Shown here: positions 8,527 to 17,982 of the stretch, in pieces
Position numbering within the stretch: position 1 is the first letter of the stretch
Layout of the letters: each line of letters starts with the position of its first letter
From: Ilyobacter_A sp963675185
Lineage (GTDB): Bacteria; Fusobacteriota; Fusobacteriia; Fusobacteriales; Fusobacteriaceae
Assembly (NCBI GenBank): GCA_963675185.2
Contig: CAXXOH010000001.1
Coordinates: 248,001-312,000, forward strand
Reading direction: 5' to 3'
Length of the DNA stretch: 64,000 nucleotides
Program-made: the position numbers and the translations under genes
The notes under the pieces: model-generated
Told to the model about the DNA's origin: nothing
The model's input: the letters and a program-made list of their open reading frames with translations, nothing else
Databases searched by the model: none

Positions 8527-8778
8527 TTACTTAATCCCAGATCTTAATATAAATTCCATCTTTAATCTTCTAGACATACCCTTTATTTCGCACTCCCTCT
8601 TCATCGCATCACTTTTTGTCTCGTACACCTCGAAATGCACCAGTTCAACCGGCAACCTGGCCCGGGTATACCTGGCACCCTTACCGCTGTTGTGCTCTTT
8701 CAGTCTCCTTTCAATATCCGTTGTCCAGCCGGTGTAAAAACTTCCATCCGAACATTTTAGAATATAAGTGTAATTCAT
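8527..8778 (-). CDS. GIY-YIG domain protein (UPF0213/YhbQ type)
   Basis: An 83-residue protein consisting of one GIY-YIG nuclease domain. The motif appears as YTYILKC...FYTGWT, followed by DIERRLKEHNSGKG and the conserved Arg and Glu (KRECEIKG). Stand-alone members of this size are common in bacteria; nuclease activity is known for few. Nothing in the neighbourhood indicates a specific role. The start is an ATG at the conserved N terminus. Confidence 0.88.
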   Translation of the reverse strand: MNYTYILKCSDGSFYTGWTTDIERRLKEHNSGKGARYTRARLPVELVHFEVYETKSDAMKRECEIKGMSRRLKMEFILRSGIK

Positions 8779-8920
8779 GGCACCACCATCTGAATATTCA
8801 TATATAACACGTTTAATTAGCCACTAGCTCAACACCGAATTTTTACAAATTAAACATCATTATACTATATTATATTTAAACAGAAAAGAGGCAATATATT
8901 ATCATCCCGCTTAAAATCAA

Positions 8921-8946
8921 AGCAGCCCGCCCGAAGGCCGGCCGCT
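8921..8946 (-). terminator. Intrinsic terminator after lon
   Basis: An 11-bp GC-rich stem (arms 8921-8931 and 8936-8946, one G-U pair and one mismatch) closes a ttcg-type tetraloop on the minus strand just past the lon stop codon. It is followed by a weak T-rich tract. Confidence 0.65.
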
Positions 8947-8949
8947 CTA

Positions 8950-11337
8950 TTAATCAAAGGCTGCTTTTAATACATCTGCAAAATAATCTACGTAGTTTAC
9001 CTTCATCCCCTCTTTTATATAATCAGGAAGTCTATTGAAATCATTTTTATTGTCTTTTGGGATGATAAGCTCATATATTCCAACCCTTCTGGCCGCTATA
9101 ACCTTCTCCCTCACCCCGCCTATAGGAAGGACTTTCCCAGTTAACGTGAGCTCGCCTGTCATTGCGATCCCATTTTTTACCGGCCTATTTTTAGATAGGG
9201 AGTAAAGTGCAAGCGCCATTGTTATCCCAGCTGATGGTCCGTCCTTTGGCGTAGCACCTGCCGGAACGTGCAGGTGGACCAAATGATTCTCAAAGTAATC
9301 TTTTTCAGCTTCACTTATATCTTCTTTACACAGTAAGGCTCTCACGTAGGAATATGCTATTTCAGAGGATTCCTTCATAATATCTCCTAACTGTCCTGTT
9401 TGCTTAAACCCTTTGGACTTTTCGCTGATGGCTGTGGCCTCTATATAGAGTGTGGCCCCTCCGAGCGATGTCCAAGCCAGACCAAGTGTAACCCCAGGTA
9501 CATGTTTTTGATAGAGCTCCTCTGTAACGAACACCGGTTTTCCTAAAAATTCTTCCAGGTTTTGTTTGGTGACTACTATCTTATTTTCTTCACCTTCAGC
9601 CAGTTTAAGGGTAGTCGTCCTCATTATTTTCTTTATGGACTTTTCGAGATTTCTTACCCCGGCTTCTCTGGCATACTTATCTATTATATCGCTCAGGGCA
9701 CCTGTAGTTATGCTCACCTCATCCTTATTCAGCCCATGAGTTTCCATCTGATTTGGTATTAGATATTTTTTTGCTATCTTTACCTTCTCTTCCAGAATGT
9801 ACCCTGGGAGCTGCACTACCTCCATCCTGTCAAGTAACGGCCTAGGTATGGTATCTAATTGGTTGGCAGTGGTTATGAAAAGTATTTTTGACAGGTCAAA
9901 TCTTACATCCAGATAGTGGTCTAAGAAATCCTTGTTTTGCTCAGGATCTAGGGCTTCTAGCAGTGCAGACGCTGGATCACCCCTGAAACTTGTCCCTATT
10001 TTGTCAATCTCATCTAGCATAATTACTGGGTTGGCGCTTTCTACCCTCTTTAAAGCCTGTATTATTTTTCCGGGCATTGCGCCTATATAGGTTCTCCTAT
10101 GCCCCTTTATTTCGGCCTCATCATGCATCCCACCAACAGAAAATCTATAAAATTTCCTGTTAAGCGCACCGGCTATTGATTTTCCTACAGAGGTTTTCCC
10201 CACTCCAGGAGGACCTACGAGGCAGAGTATGGACCCACTTACATTCCCTGTTTTAATTATAGTTCCTATGAATTCCAGTATTATCTTCTTTACGTCCTGA
10301 AGGCCGTAGTGGTCCCTGTCCAGTATTGCACGAGCTTTTTTTATGTCACGCCTATCCCGTGTGAATTTGTTCCATGGGAGCTCCACTATAGAGTTCAGGT
10401 AAGTCCTAGTCACATGGAACTCCGGAGAATTTGAATCTAACAGACTGAGCTTCTCTATTTCCTCTTGAATGACTTTTGAAGCCTCCTCAGATAACTTCAA
10501 CCCTTTCATTTTTTCTTGAATTTTTTCTATTTCAGAAGTCTTGTCGTCTTTTTCTATTCCGAGTTCCTGTTTTATAAGCTTCAGCTGCTCCCTTAAAAAA
10601 TATTCTTTTTGCTGTCTGCTCACCTTTTCCTCTATCTGCTTTTGAATCTTCTTTTGGAGTTGTGCTATCTCCAGCTCTTTCTTTAAAAGAGTTAAGAGGG
10701 TTTTGCACCTTTCTTCTATGTCAAAAGTCTCCAAAAGTTCTTGAAGGTATTTATTTTCTATCTTAAGCATAGAGGCTATGAGGTCAATGAGTACACCGGG
10801 TTTATCATATGAAACTTGCGACATTAGGAGTTTCAGTTCCTCTTGCAGCATCGGGTTCAGGTTGAAGATATCCTTTAACGAGCTCATTATTGCAAGCATG
10901 TAGGCCTTTATCTCATCACTGGCTACCTCTTCGCTGTCCTTATGGTACTGCACATTCCACCTTATAAAATCTCCTACCTCCAGAGTCCTCTTATACTCAA
11001 ACCTGTTTAGTCCCTGAGCCACCACCTGTATAGTATCTGCCGAAACCGTGTTTATCTTATGTATCTTAACTACCGTACCCACTCTGTACAGTTTCGATTT
11101 AAATAGGTCGATATCATTTTTTTCCTTTATATACACAAGCCCTATGAATTTATTTTCCTTATCATAAGCCCTTCTGATACTTTCCAAAAATTTATGTCCC
11201 GTAAAGGTTATTGGTATCATTATATTCGGAAATATCGGTCGGCTAAGAATAGGGACTATTGTCAACTCATCAGGCAACAGACTGTCTACGCTGACTAATC
11301 CAGAAATTTCTCCATTTTCAAAATCATTTTCAGCCAT
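8950..11337 (-). CDS. lon: ATP-dependent protease Lon
   Basis: A 795-residue LonA protease degrading misfolded and regulatory proteins in the cytosol. Residues 20-210 form the N-terminal substrate domain, 210-300 a coiled coil, then the AAA+ module with Walker A GPPGVGKTSVGKS and Walker B VIMLDEIDKIG, and the C-terminal peptidase with catalytic Ser in DGPSAGITMA and Lys in PIGGVREKVIAARR. The start is taken at the ATG of MAENDF, which has AGGTG at a suitable distance; an in-frame GTG three codons upstream is less likely. A GC-rich terminator follows. Confidence 0.96.
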   Translation of the reverse strand: MAENDFENGEISGLVSVDSLLPDELTIVPILSRPIFPNIMIPITFTGHKFLESIRRAYDKENKFIGLVYIKEKNDIDLFKSKLYRVGTVVKIHKINTVSADTIQVVAQGLNRFEYKRTLEVGDFIRWNVQYHKDSEEVASDEIKAYMLAIMSSLKDIFNLNPMLQEELKLLMSQVSYDKPGVLIDLIASMLKIENKYLQELLETFDIEERCKTLLTLLKKELEIAQLQKKIQKQIEEKVSRQQKEYFLREQLKLIKQELGIEKDDKTSEIEKIQEKMKGLKLSEEASKVIQEEIEKLSLLDSNSPEFHVTRTYLNSIVELPWNKFTRDRRDIKKARAILDRDHYGLQDVKKIILEFIGTIIKTGNVSGSILCLVGPPGVGKTSVGKSIAGALNRKFYRFSVGGMHDEAEIKGHRRTYIGAMPGKIIQALKRVESANPVIMLDEIDKIGTSFRGDPASALLEALDPEQNKDFLDHYLDVRFDLSKILFITTANQLDTIPRPLLDRMEVVQLPGYILEEKVKIAKKYLIPNQMETHGLNKDEVSITTGALSDIIDKYAREAGVRNLEKSIKKIMRTTTLKLAEGEENKIVVTKQNLEEFLGKPVFVTEELYQKHVPGVTLGLAWTSLGGATLYIEATAISEKSKGFKQTGQLGDIMKESSEIAYSYVRALLCKEDISEAEKDYFENHLVHLHVPAGATPKDGPSAGITMALALYSLSKNRPVKNGIAMTGELTLTGKVLPIGGVREKVIAARRVGIYELIIPKDNKNDFNRLPDYIKEGMKVNYVDYFADVLKAAFD

Positions 11338-11479
11338 TTTCCACACCTCGCTTCTCAGTTAATGTTCTTAATAATACAGTTAATTATTCTAAACATCTCC
11401 ACATTTCCTGCAGGTATTTGAAAAAATTTCGATACAGATATTGACTCGACATGTAAAAAACTTCTTAAAAATAAAAAAA

Positions 11480-11497
11480 AGACAGCTTAAGCCGTCT
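11480..11497 (-). terminator. Terminator of the tRNA-Thr transcript
   Basis: The stem agacggctt/aagctgtct (one G-U pair) is followed on the minus strand by eight T residues, 30 nt beyond the tRNA 3' end. Confidence 0.75.
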
Positions 11498-11527
11498 ACT
11501 GTATTTTGAATAAATTTATTTTTAAAA

Positions 11528-11603
11528 TGGTGCCGCTTACCGGAGTCGAACCAGTCACCTGCTGATTACAAGTCAGCTGCTCTACCAGATGAGCTAAAGC
11601 GGC
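11528..11603 (-). tRNA. tRNA-Thr(TGT)
   Basis: A complete 76-nt cloverleaf with encoded CCA. The acceptor GCCGCTT pairs with AAGCGGC, the anticodon loop reads CTTGTAA (anticodon TGT), and the T-loop is TTCGACT. It has its own promoter and terminator. Confidence 0.97.
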
Positions 11604-11622
11604 AATGTTTTAGTCAAAAATA

Positions 11623-11651
11623 ATGGTATCAAATTACAATTCAAATGTCAA
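11623..11651 (-). promoter_or_regulatory. Promoter of tRNA-Thr
   Basis: On the minus strand TTGACA (11646-11651) and TACCAT (11623-11628) have 17-nt spacing, about 20 nt before the tRNA 5' end. Confidence 0.6.
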
Positions 11652-11658
11652 GTGTTTT

Positions 11659-11835
11659 TTATGTACAGTACATCCTTAGCCAAAAATAGTCCTTAGTAGA
11701 TCCAAAATCTGTTTTTACAATATTGTATTTTTTAGAACTCTCGATTATTTTCTCTTCGAACTCCTCTATTGTTTTAGATCTTATTACCACTATTTTACTT
11801 ATATCCTTTTTTTGATACGAATCTATACTACTCAT
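11659..11835 (-). CDS. 58-residue hypothetical protein at the end of the ABC operon
   Basis: An ORF starting at ATG 13 nt after the ATPase gene, with a GGGAAGTGAG site upstream. The product (MSSIDSYQKKDISKIV... ending DYFWLRMYCT) is charged, with a predicted beta strand (ISKIVVIRS), a helix (TIEEFEEKIIESSKKY) and an aromatic C terminus. I do not recognise a family. Same strand and close spacing put it in the transporter operon. It is too short for many gene finders but coding is likely from the ribosome site and compositional balance. Confidence 0.55.
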   Translation of the reverse strand: MSSIDSYQKKDISKIVVIRSKTIEEFEEKIIESSKKYNIVKTDFGSTKDYFWLRMYCT

Positions 11836-11847
11836 ACTCTCACTTCC

Positions 11848-12552
11848 CTAAATATTAGATAACAAAGCGTCATATATCATTGTTTCATACTTCAAAAGCC
11901 TTTCATTCCTGAGCTCCCTTTTAGACTTTTCGATATCAATATCTATTCTGCTTACAATTTTTGCCGGCGAATTAGACAAAACGTAAACCCTGTCAGCCAT
12001 GAGCAGAGCCTCATCCACGTCGTGACTTACAGATATTATAGTTTTCTTCTCCAATTCGAATATTTCCAGTATTTTTTTTATAATGTTTTGCTTCAAAAGA
12101 ATATCCAGACCTTTTAAGGCTTCGTCCATGAGTATCACTTTGCTCGGAAAAAAAAACGCCCTGCCGATGGCCACCCTCCTGCGCTCACCACCACTTAAGC
12201 TCCTTACCACAGTATGCTTTTTCTCCTTAAGACCCAGTATTTTCAATATATTTTCCATTCTTTCTTCAAAAGCGGTATCCATATTATTCACAACAAATTT
12301 TAAATTTCCTTCAATATTTTTCCAATCAAGAAGCCTGTCTTCCTGGAATACATAACTTACCTCTCCGGGTAAGTTATGTATTCTGCCGCTAAACTCTTTG
12401 TCTAACCCTGATATCATGTTTAAAAGGGTCGTTTTCCCACTCCCGGAAGGTCCGAGTATCACAGTGAATTTATTTTCTTCAAATTCACAGTTTAATCTGC
12501 GGAATATCTCCAACTCCCCATAAAATTTACTTATATTTTCCAGTCTAAGCAT
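11848..12552 (-). CDS. ABC transporter ATPase, NitT/TauT family
   Basis: A 234-residue ATP-binding subunit. Walker A GPSGSGKTTLLN is at about residues 34-45, the Q-loop VFQEDRLLDW near 68, the signature LSGGERRRVAIGRA near 119, Walker B VILMDEALKGLD and the H-loop SVSHDVDEA. The sequence is closest in style to SsuB/TauB/NrtD ATPases, which power uptake of sulfonates, nitrate, or thiamine precursors. It overlaps the permease gene by 8 nt. Confidence 0.9.
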   Translation of the reverse strand: MLRLENISKFYGELEIFRRLNCEFEENKFTVILGPSGSGKTTLLNMISGLDKEFSGRIHNLPGEVSYVFQEDRLLDWKNIEGNLKFVVNNMDTAFEERMENILKILGLKEKKHTVVRSLSGGERRRVAIGRAFFFPSKVILMDEALKGLDILLKQNIIKKILEIFELEKKTIISVSHDVDEALLMADRVYVLSNSPAKIVSRIDIDIEKSKRELRNERLLKYETMIYDALLSNI

Positions 12553-13276
12553 AGAGCTTCACCAAAATCTTTTCCATATTTGAAATAACAATCTTTTCCA
12601 ATACATAGCTCAAGACCACCACTATCAAGCTCCAAGCAAGTATCTCAGAGGTTTCTATATTTATCCAAGCCCAGTTTATCTTAGAGCCTATTCCCTTCTC
12701 CGTTCTTGCTATAATCTCCGCCATTACTACCACCTTATACGAAGAGGCCAAGACCGACTTCAGAGAACCAGTAAAATTAGAAATAATGCAAGGTATATAA
12801 AGGTCTAGCACCAAGTGCTTCCTGTCAACTTTGTATAGTTTTGCCATCTCTACAAGCTTTTTGTCTATACCCTTTATCCCCTCATAAACAGAAAAAGATA
12901 TTATGGATATGCCGTTCACCATCAATATAAAAATAGGTATTATATCGGGTACAAACCATATAAGGGCGAGCAGTATCCAGGATATAACCGGAATTGACTG
13001 TAAAAAGACTACCATGGGGTGCAGGATATTTTTCATAAATTTACTGGCAGCCATTCCTAAGCCTATTAAAAAGCCTGCAAAAACAGCGGAAAAAAGCCCT
13101 AAAATAAGTTTTATACTGCTATAAAAAATAGAACTATACAGTTCACCGCTTTTAAATATGTATAGCATGGATTTAGCTACATCCAGTACGGACGGAAGTA
13201 TTATAGGGTCGTAAAATTTAGATGCTGCCTGCCATGTGGATAATATAAGAAGGAGGCTAATCAATTTCGTTTTCAT
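12545..13276 (-). CDS. ABC transporter permease, NitT/TauT family
   Basis: About 243 residues with six hydrophobic segments and the family's inner-membrane loop (VDRKHLVLDLYIPCIISN), which contacts the ATPase. I take the ATG of MKTKL as start since CGGGGTG lies about 6 nt before it; a GTG three codons upstream is the alternative. The start overlaps the binding-protein gene by about 20 nt and the end overlaps the ATPase gene, typical of a tightly coupled transport operon. Substrate is unknown. Confidence 0.87.
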   Translation of the reverse strand: MKTKLISLLLILSTWQAASKFYDPIILPSVLDVAKSMLYIFKSGELYSSIFYSSIKLILGLFSAVFAGFLIGLGMAASKFMKNILHPMVVFLQSIPVISWILLALIWFVPDIIPIFILMVNGISIISFSVYEGIKGIDKKLVEMAKLYKVDRKHLVLDLYIPCIISNFTGSLKSVLASSYKVVVMAEIIARTEKGIGSKINWAWINIETSEILAWSLIVVVLSYVLEKIVISNMEKILVKLYA

Positions 13277-14168
13277 AAAATTCACCCCGCGGCAGTTCGT
13301 TTAGGACATTTCCTTCCATTTCGATAAGGGCTTTAAAATATTTTACAAGATCTCTCTTAGAATTTTTAGCGTCTAGGTATACTAGATTCATATAGGGTAT
13401 AGAAATACTCAGCGCATTTGGTTCAAAATTTAGCCCCATCTTTTCTATCCCCAGCCTAGCCGCATCGTATGGCTTCTCATTTGTCCAGGCTACCGCTCCC
13501 TCTAGGCTCTGGAGAAATTTTTCTATTTGCGGTTTTTTCTTTTCTATAAAGGATTGGCTTGCAAAAAGCCCGACTTGGGGTATCGAATCTACTCCATTTA
13601 CCTTTCTCCACTCTTCTTTTAACACGAAGAGCCTTTTAAGTGAACTGTTTTTTAACAACGCCATGGTCGCTAGAGGCTCAGGAAGTACGGCAAATTCTAT
13701 CTTTTTAGAAACTGCCAGTTTAAATATCTCTTCCGATGAACGATATACTATATCGGGCTGTATCTTGTGCTTCGAAAAGATATACCTAGATATTACATCC
13801 GGTGATGATCCTTGGGCTCCTACATAGAGTTTTTTACCATCCAAACCACTTATTTTTCCAACTTCTTCACTTCCAACAACTGACAAAAGCCCTGTACTCA
13901 AGACGCTTAAAAGTCTTATATCGCCACCTTTCGAAGAAAGCTTCGCAGCCAGATTTGTGGGCATTAGATATATGAAATCTTCATTTTTTATTACTTTAGG
14001 TATTACCTGTGTGTTCACAGATGTGTAATACCCTATATCCACGTCTACGCTATCCTGCACAGCCTTTATAATGGGTATAGTAGGTGGAGATTTGGGAACA
14101 AGTACCGTGACTGCGTTTATGCTAATGCATACCAACGCAAAGACCAGTGTAGCGATTAACTTTTTCAT
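13257..14168 (-). CDS. ABC transporter substrate-binding protein, NMT1/SsuA-like
   Basis: A 303-residue secreted binding protein. Residues 1-19 form a signal peptide (MKKLIATLVFALVCISINA); no lipobox cysteine is evident, so it may stay anchored by an uncleaved helix or be free in the periplasm. The body shows the NMT1/SsuA pattern (TVLVPKSPPTIPIIKAVQ, GAQGSSPDVISRYI, FAVLPEPLATMALL). Related proteins bind sulfonates, nitrate, or pyrimidine precursors. First gene of the operon, preceded by GGAGGGG. Substrate cannot be assigned. Confidence 0.85.
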   Translation of the reverse strand: MKKLIATLVFALVCISINAVTVLVPKSPPTIPIIKAVQDSVDVDIGYYTSVNTQVIPKVIKNEDFIYLMPTNLAAKLSSKGGDIRLLSVLSTGLLSVVGSEEVGKISGLDGKKLYVGAQGSSPDVISRYIFSKHKIQPDIVYRSSEEIFKLAVSKKIEFAVLPEPLATMALLKNSSLKRLFVLKEEWRKVNGVDSIPQVGLFASQSFIEKKKPQIEKFLQSLEGAVAWTNEKPYDAARLGIEKMGLNFEPNALSISIPYMNLVYLDAKNSKRDLVKYFKALIEMEGNVLNELPRGEFYENEID

Positions 14169-14385
14169 GACCCCTCCAAAGTTCTAAAATTATTAAGACA
14201 ATTATATCCCATTTATACAAAATTCTTATTAAAAGAAAATTAAAAAAGAGAACCATATACTTTTTAACATCTATTCGTTCAAAGCAAGGTCTTAACAAAC
14301 TATGATTATTCGAAGATTAGCAACAAAATGATTCAGTGAATTTTAATAATGTTGTTTATGTGTAGATTGATTTTCTTATTCTATA

Positions 14386-14826
14386 TTATAGGACCTTATG
14401 TGAGTTCAAGAAATTGTCCAATTCAGGTTTTGGTAGTGCCCCGGGGAGATTGGCCACCTGCTTCCCGTCTTTATATAAAAATAAATTCGGCACACCCCTA
14501 ATCTGATATCTGTTGGCTAACTCTATGTCATGCGCCGTGTTGACTTTGGCCACCCTTAAAATGCCCGCCCTTTCCCTTGCAATACTGTCTAAAGCCGGCA
14601 TGAGGTTTCTGCAATGTGGGCAGGTGTCAGAATAGAATACCAAAAGTACATATCCAGGCATATTCAGCACTTCTTTTTCATATGATAAACTACTTATGTT
14701 TATTGGCTCGTTTATAGCTTTAAAAACATTTTTGCAATGCCCACATCTAAGTTTTACCCCAGTTTTATCCCTGTCTATACTGTTTTTCCCGCCGCAATAT
14801 GGACAAATAAGTATTATTTTACTCAT
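14386..14826 (-). CDS. Thioredoxin with N-terminal zinc ribbon (Trx2-like)
   Basis: A 146-residue protein. Residues 1-40 hold a zinc ribbon with CPYC and CGHC pairs, residues 50-146 a thioredoxin fold with an active site in FYSDTCPHCRNLMPAL and the cis-proline loop IRGVPNLFLY. The CPHC active site differs from the usual CGPC, which shifts redox potential in known thioredoxins. The zinc ribbon is as in E. coli Trx2, where it responds to oxidation. Starts at ATG after GGGGGAAG. Probably monocistronic. Confidence 0.9.
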   Translation of the reverse strand: MSKIILICPYCGGKNSIDRDKTGVKLRCGHCKNVFKAINEPINISSLSYEKEVLNMPGYVLLVFYSDTCPHCRNLMPALDSIARERAGILRVAKVNTAHDIELANRYQIRGVPNLFLYKDGKQVANLPGALPKPELDNFLNSHKVL

Positions 14827-14951
14827 TTCTGCTTCCCCCTTTATAGCATGTTTTTATATTATTATAGCTGAGTTTTTACAAAAAAACAAAAAAGAGGGCT
14901 TAGCCCACATACCTATCAAGCTAAGCTTTGAATTTAATAGAATTTGTGCTA

Positions 14952-14984
14952 AAACCTTCTTCAAGGACTACTTGAAGGAGGTTT
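14952..14984 (+). promoter_or_regulatory. Hairpin covering the transposase ribosome binding site
   Basis: Arms 14952-14965 and 14971-14984 pair over 14 bp with one G-U pair and a gacta loop. The 3' arm contains the AGGAGG that serves the TTG start at 14990. Transcripts entering from outside would fold it and mask the site, as known for IS10 and IS50. The same hairpin is present in all five copies. Confidence 0.65.
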
Positions 14985-14989
14985 TTCTT

Positions 14990-16303
14990 TTGGGAAACAG
15001 ACAAATCAGAACAAAATTTTTAAATTACTTTTCGGAAAAAAATATTGAACAAATTGCCAGGTATTCTAAATTCAAAATTAGGAATAGCGGCAAAATCTCT
15101 CCTCTTAACTTCATATCTTTAACTTGTTTCAGCTCCAATAATTTATGCACTTCATCCTTGGAAGAATTAAGCGCTGAACTTCTATTAAAGCAGAATATTA
15201 ATATTTCTCCTCAAGCGCTTGATCAGAGGTTTAGCGAGGCTTCTGTAGAATTTCTTAAAAATATTTTCTTATCTCTTTGTAAAACACAAATATCCAATAA
15301 GTCTAAAGCCTTTAAAAATTATGGCTTCAGCAATATCTTTTTAATGGACTCTACTGAAATAAAATTGCCAAATAAATTAAAAAATAAGTATAAAGGTGCA
15401 AACAAATCTAATCCTGCTGTTTTAAAAATAAATCTTCTCCTTGAATTATTAGATTATTCTTTTAAGAACACTGTTTTATCTACGGGAACTAAAAATGAGC
15501 AAAATTTTTCTAAATATGTCTACGATAAATTAGTTACAGATTCCTTAGTTTTAAAAGATTTAGGGTACTTTAAATTTGATGACTTCAATGAGATTGAAAG
15601 CAGAAACAGCTCTTTTGTTTCTCGTTTGAAAGCCGGAACAAGGTTATTTGCTTTAAACCCTAATCCTCAGTACTCACCAAAGGGAAAACTACTAAAAAAG
15701 ACGAAGTATTTGGTAACAAATGCTGGAGAGTTGGGAAAAGAACTAAAAGCAGGAGAGACTCAAGAATATGAATTTCTAGTCGGAAGCCATGACGACAAGA
15801 GGCCTTTTAGGGTAATCCTAACTAAATTGGACAAAGAGACTTCTAATAAAAAAGTACAAAAGATAGAAGAAAGAGAAAGAAGGAATGAGCACTGCGCAAA
15901 GCACGCAAGAAGTTCTGCTGAAATTACTGGATATATTACTAATTTTTGGGGATTCAATCCTTCTGAAATCATCGAAATATATAAATTGAGATGGCAAATT
16001 GAATTGCTGTTTAAAATTTTTAAGTCTGATTTTAAACTAGATAAACTAAAAGACTTGAAAGTAGAAAGAATAGAGACTCACATATATGCCACTTTAATTA
16101 GAATGCTTCTTTTAATGGAGATTACAAAGGGTATCAATGGAGGATACTCAAAAGAAATGAGTATAAGGCGAGTAATAAAAAGCTCGTTGGGGGTTTTGAC
16201 TGATTTCATGGAAACTTTGAAATCTAAAAAGCGTTTCATGCGCTTGACTTCAAAATTAAAAAAAATTATTGATTCTAAAATAAAAAAAGTTCCCAGCAAA
16301 TAA
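14990..16303 (+). CDS. IS4-family transposase (copy 1)
   Basis: A 437-residue DDE transposase. The first Asp lies in FLMDSTEIKLP (about residue 115), a later catalytic region precedes the YREK-type motif YKLRWQIELLFKIFK (about 350-364) diagnostic of IS4 relatives. The open frame extends upstream without a stop, but translation should start at TTG 14990, seven bases after AGGAGG; a TTG six codons earlier lies inside the ribosome site. The frame is intact, so this copy and copy 3 are the likely sources of active transposase. Confidence 0.88.
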   Translation: MGNRQIRTKFLNYFSEKNIEQIARYSKFKIRNSGKISPLNFISLTCFSSNNLCTSSLEELSAELLLKQNINISPQALDQRFSEASVEFLKNIFLSLCKTQISNKSKAFKNYGFSNIFLMDSTEIKLPNKLKNKYKGANKSNPAVLKINLLLELLDYSFKNTVLSTGTKNEQNFSKYVYDKLVTDSLVLKDLGYFKFDDFNEIESRNSSFVSRLKAGTRLFALNPNPQYSPKGKLLKKTKYLVTNAGELGKELKAGETQEYEFLVGSHDDKRPFRVILTKLDKETSNKKVQKIEERERRNEHCAKHARSSAEITGYITNFWGFNPSEIIEIYKLRWQIELLFKIFKSDFKLDKLKDLKVERIETHIYATLIRMLLLMEITKGINGGYSKEMSIRRVIKSSLGVLTDFMETLKSKKRFMRLTSKLKKIIDSKIKKVPSK

Positions 16304-16397
16304 TCACCGAGAACACCACTGATAATAGAATAAACTTTTTTAGCCATTTTTGCAAGTGGTTTTTTGTAGTTTGAAAATTTAGCTTTAAAATTAAAAT

Positions 16398-16428
16398 AGG
16401 AACCTAACTATATAAAAGTTAGGTTCCT
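16398..16428. terminator. Internal terminator hairpin of the IS4-like element (copy 1)
   Basis: Arms aggaacctaact / agttaggttcct enclose a short AT loop between the transposase stop and the right end. In copy 2 (17953-17982) and copy 3 (mirrored) it is a perfect 30-nt palindrome. It can end transcription in both directions. Confidence 0.6.
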
Positions 16429-16543
16429 AAAATTTCTTAGCTTGATAGGTATGGCTTAGCCCATACCTATCAAGCTAAGCTTTGAATTTAATAGAATTTG
16501 TGCTAAAACCTTCTTCAAGGACTACTTGAAGGAGGTTTTTCTT

Positions 16544-17858
16544 TTGGGAAACAGACAAATCAGAACAAAATTTTTAAATTACTTTTCGGAAAAAAATATT
16601 GAACAAATTGCCAGGTATTCTAAATTCAAAATTAGGAATAGCGGCAAAATCTCTCCTCTTAACTTCATATCTTTAACTTGTTTCAGCTCCAATAATTTAT
16701 GCACTTCATCCTTGGAAGAATTAAGCGCTGAACTTCTATTAAAGCAGAATATTAATATTTCTCCTCAAGCGCTTGATCAGAGGTTTAGCGAGGCTTCTGT
16801 AGAATTTCTTAAAAATATTTTCTTATCTCTTTGTAAAACACAAATATCCAATAAGTCTAAAGCCTTTAAAAATTATGGCTTCAGCAATATCTTTTTAATG
16901 GACTCTACTGAAATAAAATTGCCAAATAAATTAAAAAATAAGTATAAAGGTGCAAACAAATCTAATCCTGCTGTTTTAAAAATAAATCTTCTCCTTGAAT
17001 TATTAGATTATTCTTTTAAGAACACTGTTTTATCTACGGGAACTAAAAATGAGCAAAATTTTTCTAAATATGTCTACGATAAATTAGTTACAGATTCCTT
17101 AGTTTTAAAAGATTTAAGGTACTTTAAATTTGATGACTTCAATGAGATTGAAAGCAGAAACAGCTCTTTTGTTTCTCGTTTAAAAGCCGGAACAAGGTTA
17201 TTTGCTTTAAACCCTAATCCTCAGTACTCACCAAAGGGAAAACTACTAAAAAAGACGAAGTATTTGGTAACAAATGCTGGAGAGTTGGGAAAAGAACTAA
17301 AAGCAGGAGAGACTCAAGAATATGAATTTCTAGTCGGAAGCCATGACGACAAGAGGCCTTTTAGGGTAATCCTAACTAAATTGGACAAAGAGACTTCTAA
17401 TAAAAAAGTACAAAAGATAGAAGAAAGAGAAAGAAGGAATGAGCACTGCGCAAAGCACGCAAGAAGTTCTGCTGAAATTACTGGATATATTACTAATCTT
17501 TGGGGATTCAATCCTTCTGAAATCATCGAAATATATAAATTGAGATGGCAAATTGAATTGCTGTTTAAAATTTTTAAGTCTGATTTTAAACTAGATAAAC
17601 TAAAAGACTTGAAAGTAGAAAGAATAGAGACTCACATATATGCCACTTTAATTAGAATGCTTCTTTTAAATGGAGATTACAAAGGGTATCAATGGAGGAT
17701 ACTCAAAAGAAATGAGTATAAGGCGAGTAATAAAAAGCTCGTTGGGGGTTTTGACTGATTTCATGGAAACTTTGAAATCTAAAAAGCGTTTCATGCGCTT
17801 GACTTCAAAATTAAAAAAAATTATTGATTCTAAAATAAAAAAAGTTCCCAGCAAATAA
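16544..17858 (+). pseudogene. Frameshifted IS4-family transposase (copy 2)
   Basis: Identical to the copy 1 transposase except for a few substitutions and one inserted A in the run near 17669 (ttttaaatgg instead of ttttaatgg). The frame then ends early at 17758, losing the C-terminal region after the YREK motif; the remainder is open in another frame to 17858. Probably inactive. Confidence 0.85.
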
Positions 17859-17952
17859 TCACCGAGAACACCACTGATAATAGAATAAACTTTTTTAGCC
17901 ATTTTTGCAAGTGGTTTTTTGTAGTTTGAAAATTTAGCTTTAAAATTAAAAT

Positions 17953-17982
17953 AGGAACCTAACTATATATAGTTAGGTTCCT
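17953..17982. terminator. 30-nt perfect palindrome near the IS right end, replacement terminator for glnN
   Basis: The arms aggaacctaactata/tatagttaggttcct are perfectly complementary. Transcription leaving glnN on the minus strand meets this hairpin about 50 nt into the IS, so it can replace the host terminator that the insertion split. Confidence 0.6.

Larger units (their letters stand above)
14908..16453 (+). mobile_element. IS4-family element, copy 1 (intact, tandem partner of copy 2)
   Basis: A 1546-bp element bounded by inverted ends catacctatcaagctaag / cttagcttgataggtatg. It encodes one intact transposase. It sits in the palindrome gggcttagccc that once formed the terminator of glnN. 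Copy 2 follows directly, separated only by gcttagcc. The left flank has two extra bases (ca) between the target repeat and the IS end. Near its right end the element carries an internal hairpin (16398-16428) acting as its own terminator. Confidence 0.92.

Noticed and set aside
14696..14989. Upstream extension of the copy 1 transposase frame
   Set aside because: It crosses the IS boundary and runs antisense through the thioredoxin gene; copies 2 to 5 show the true start near the TTG after AGGAGG.
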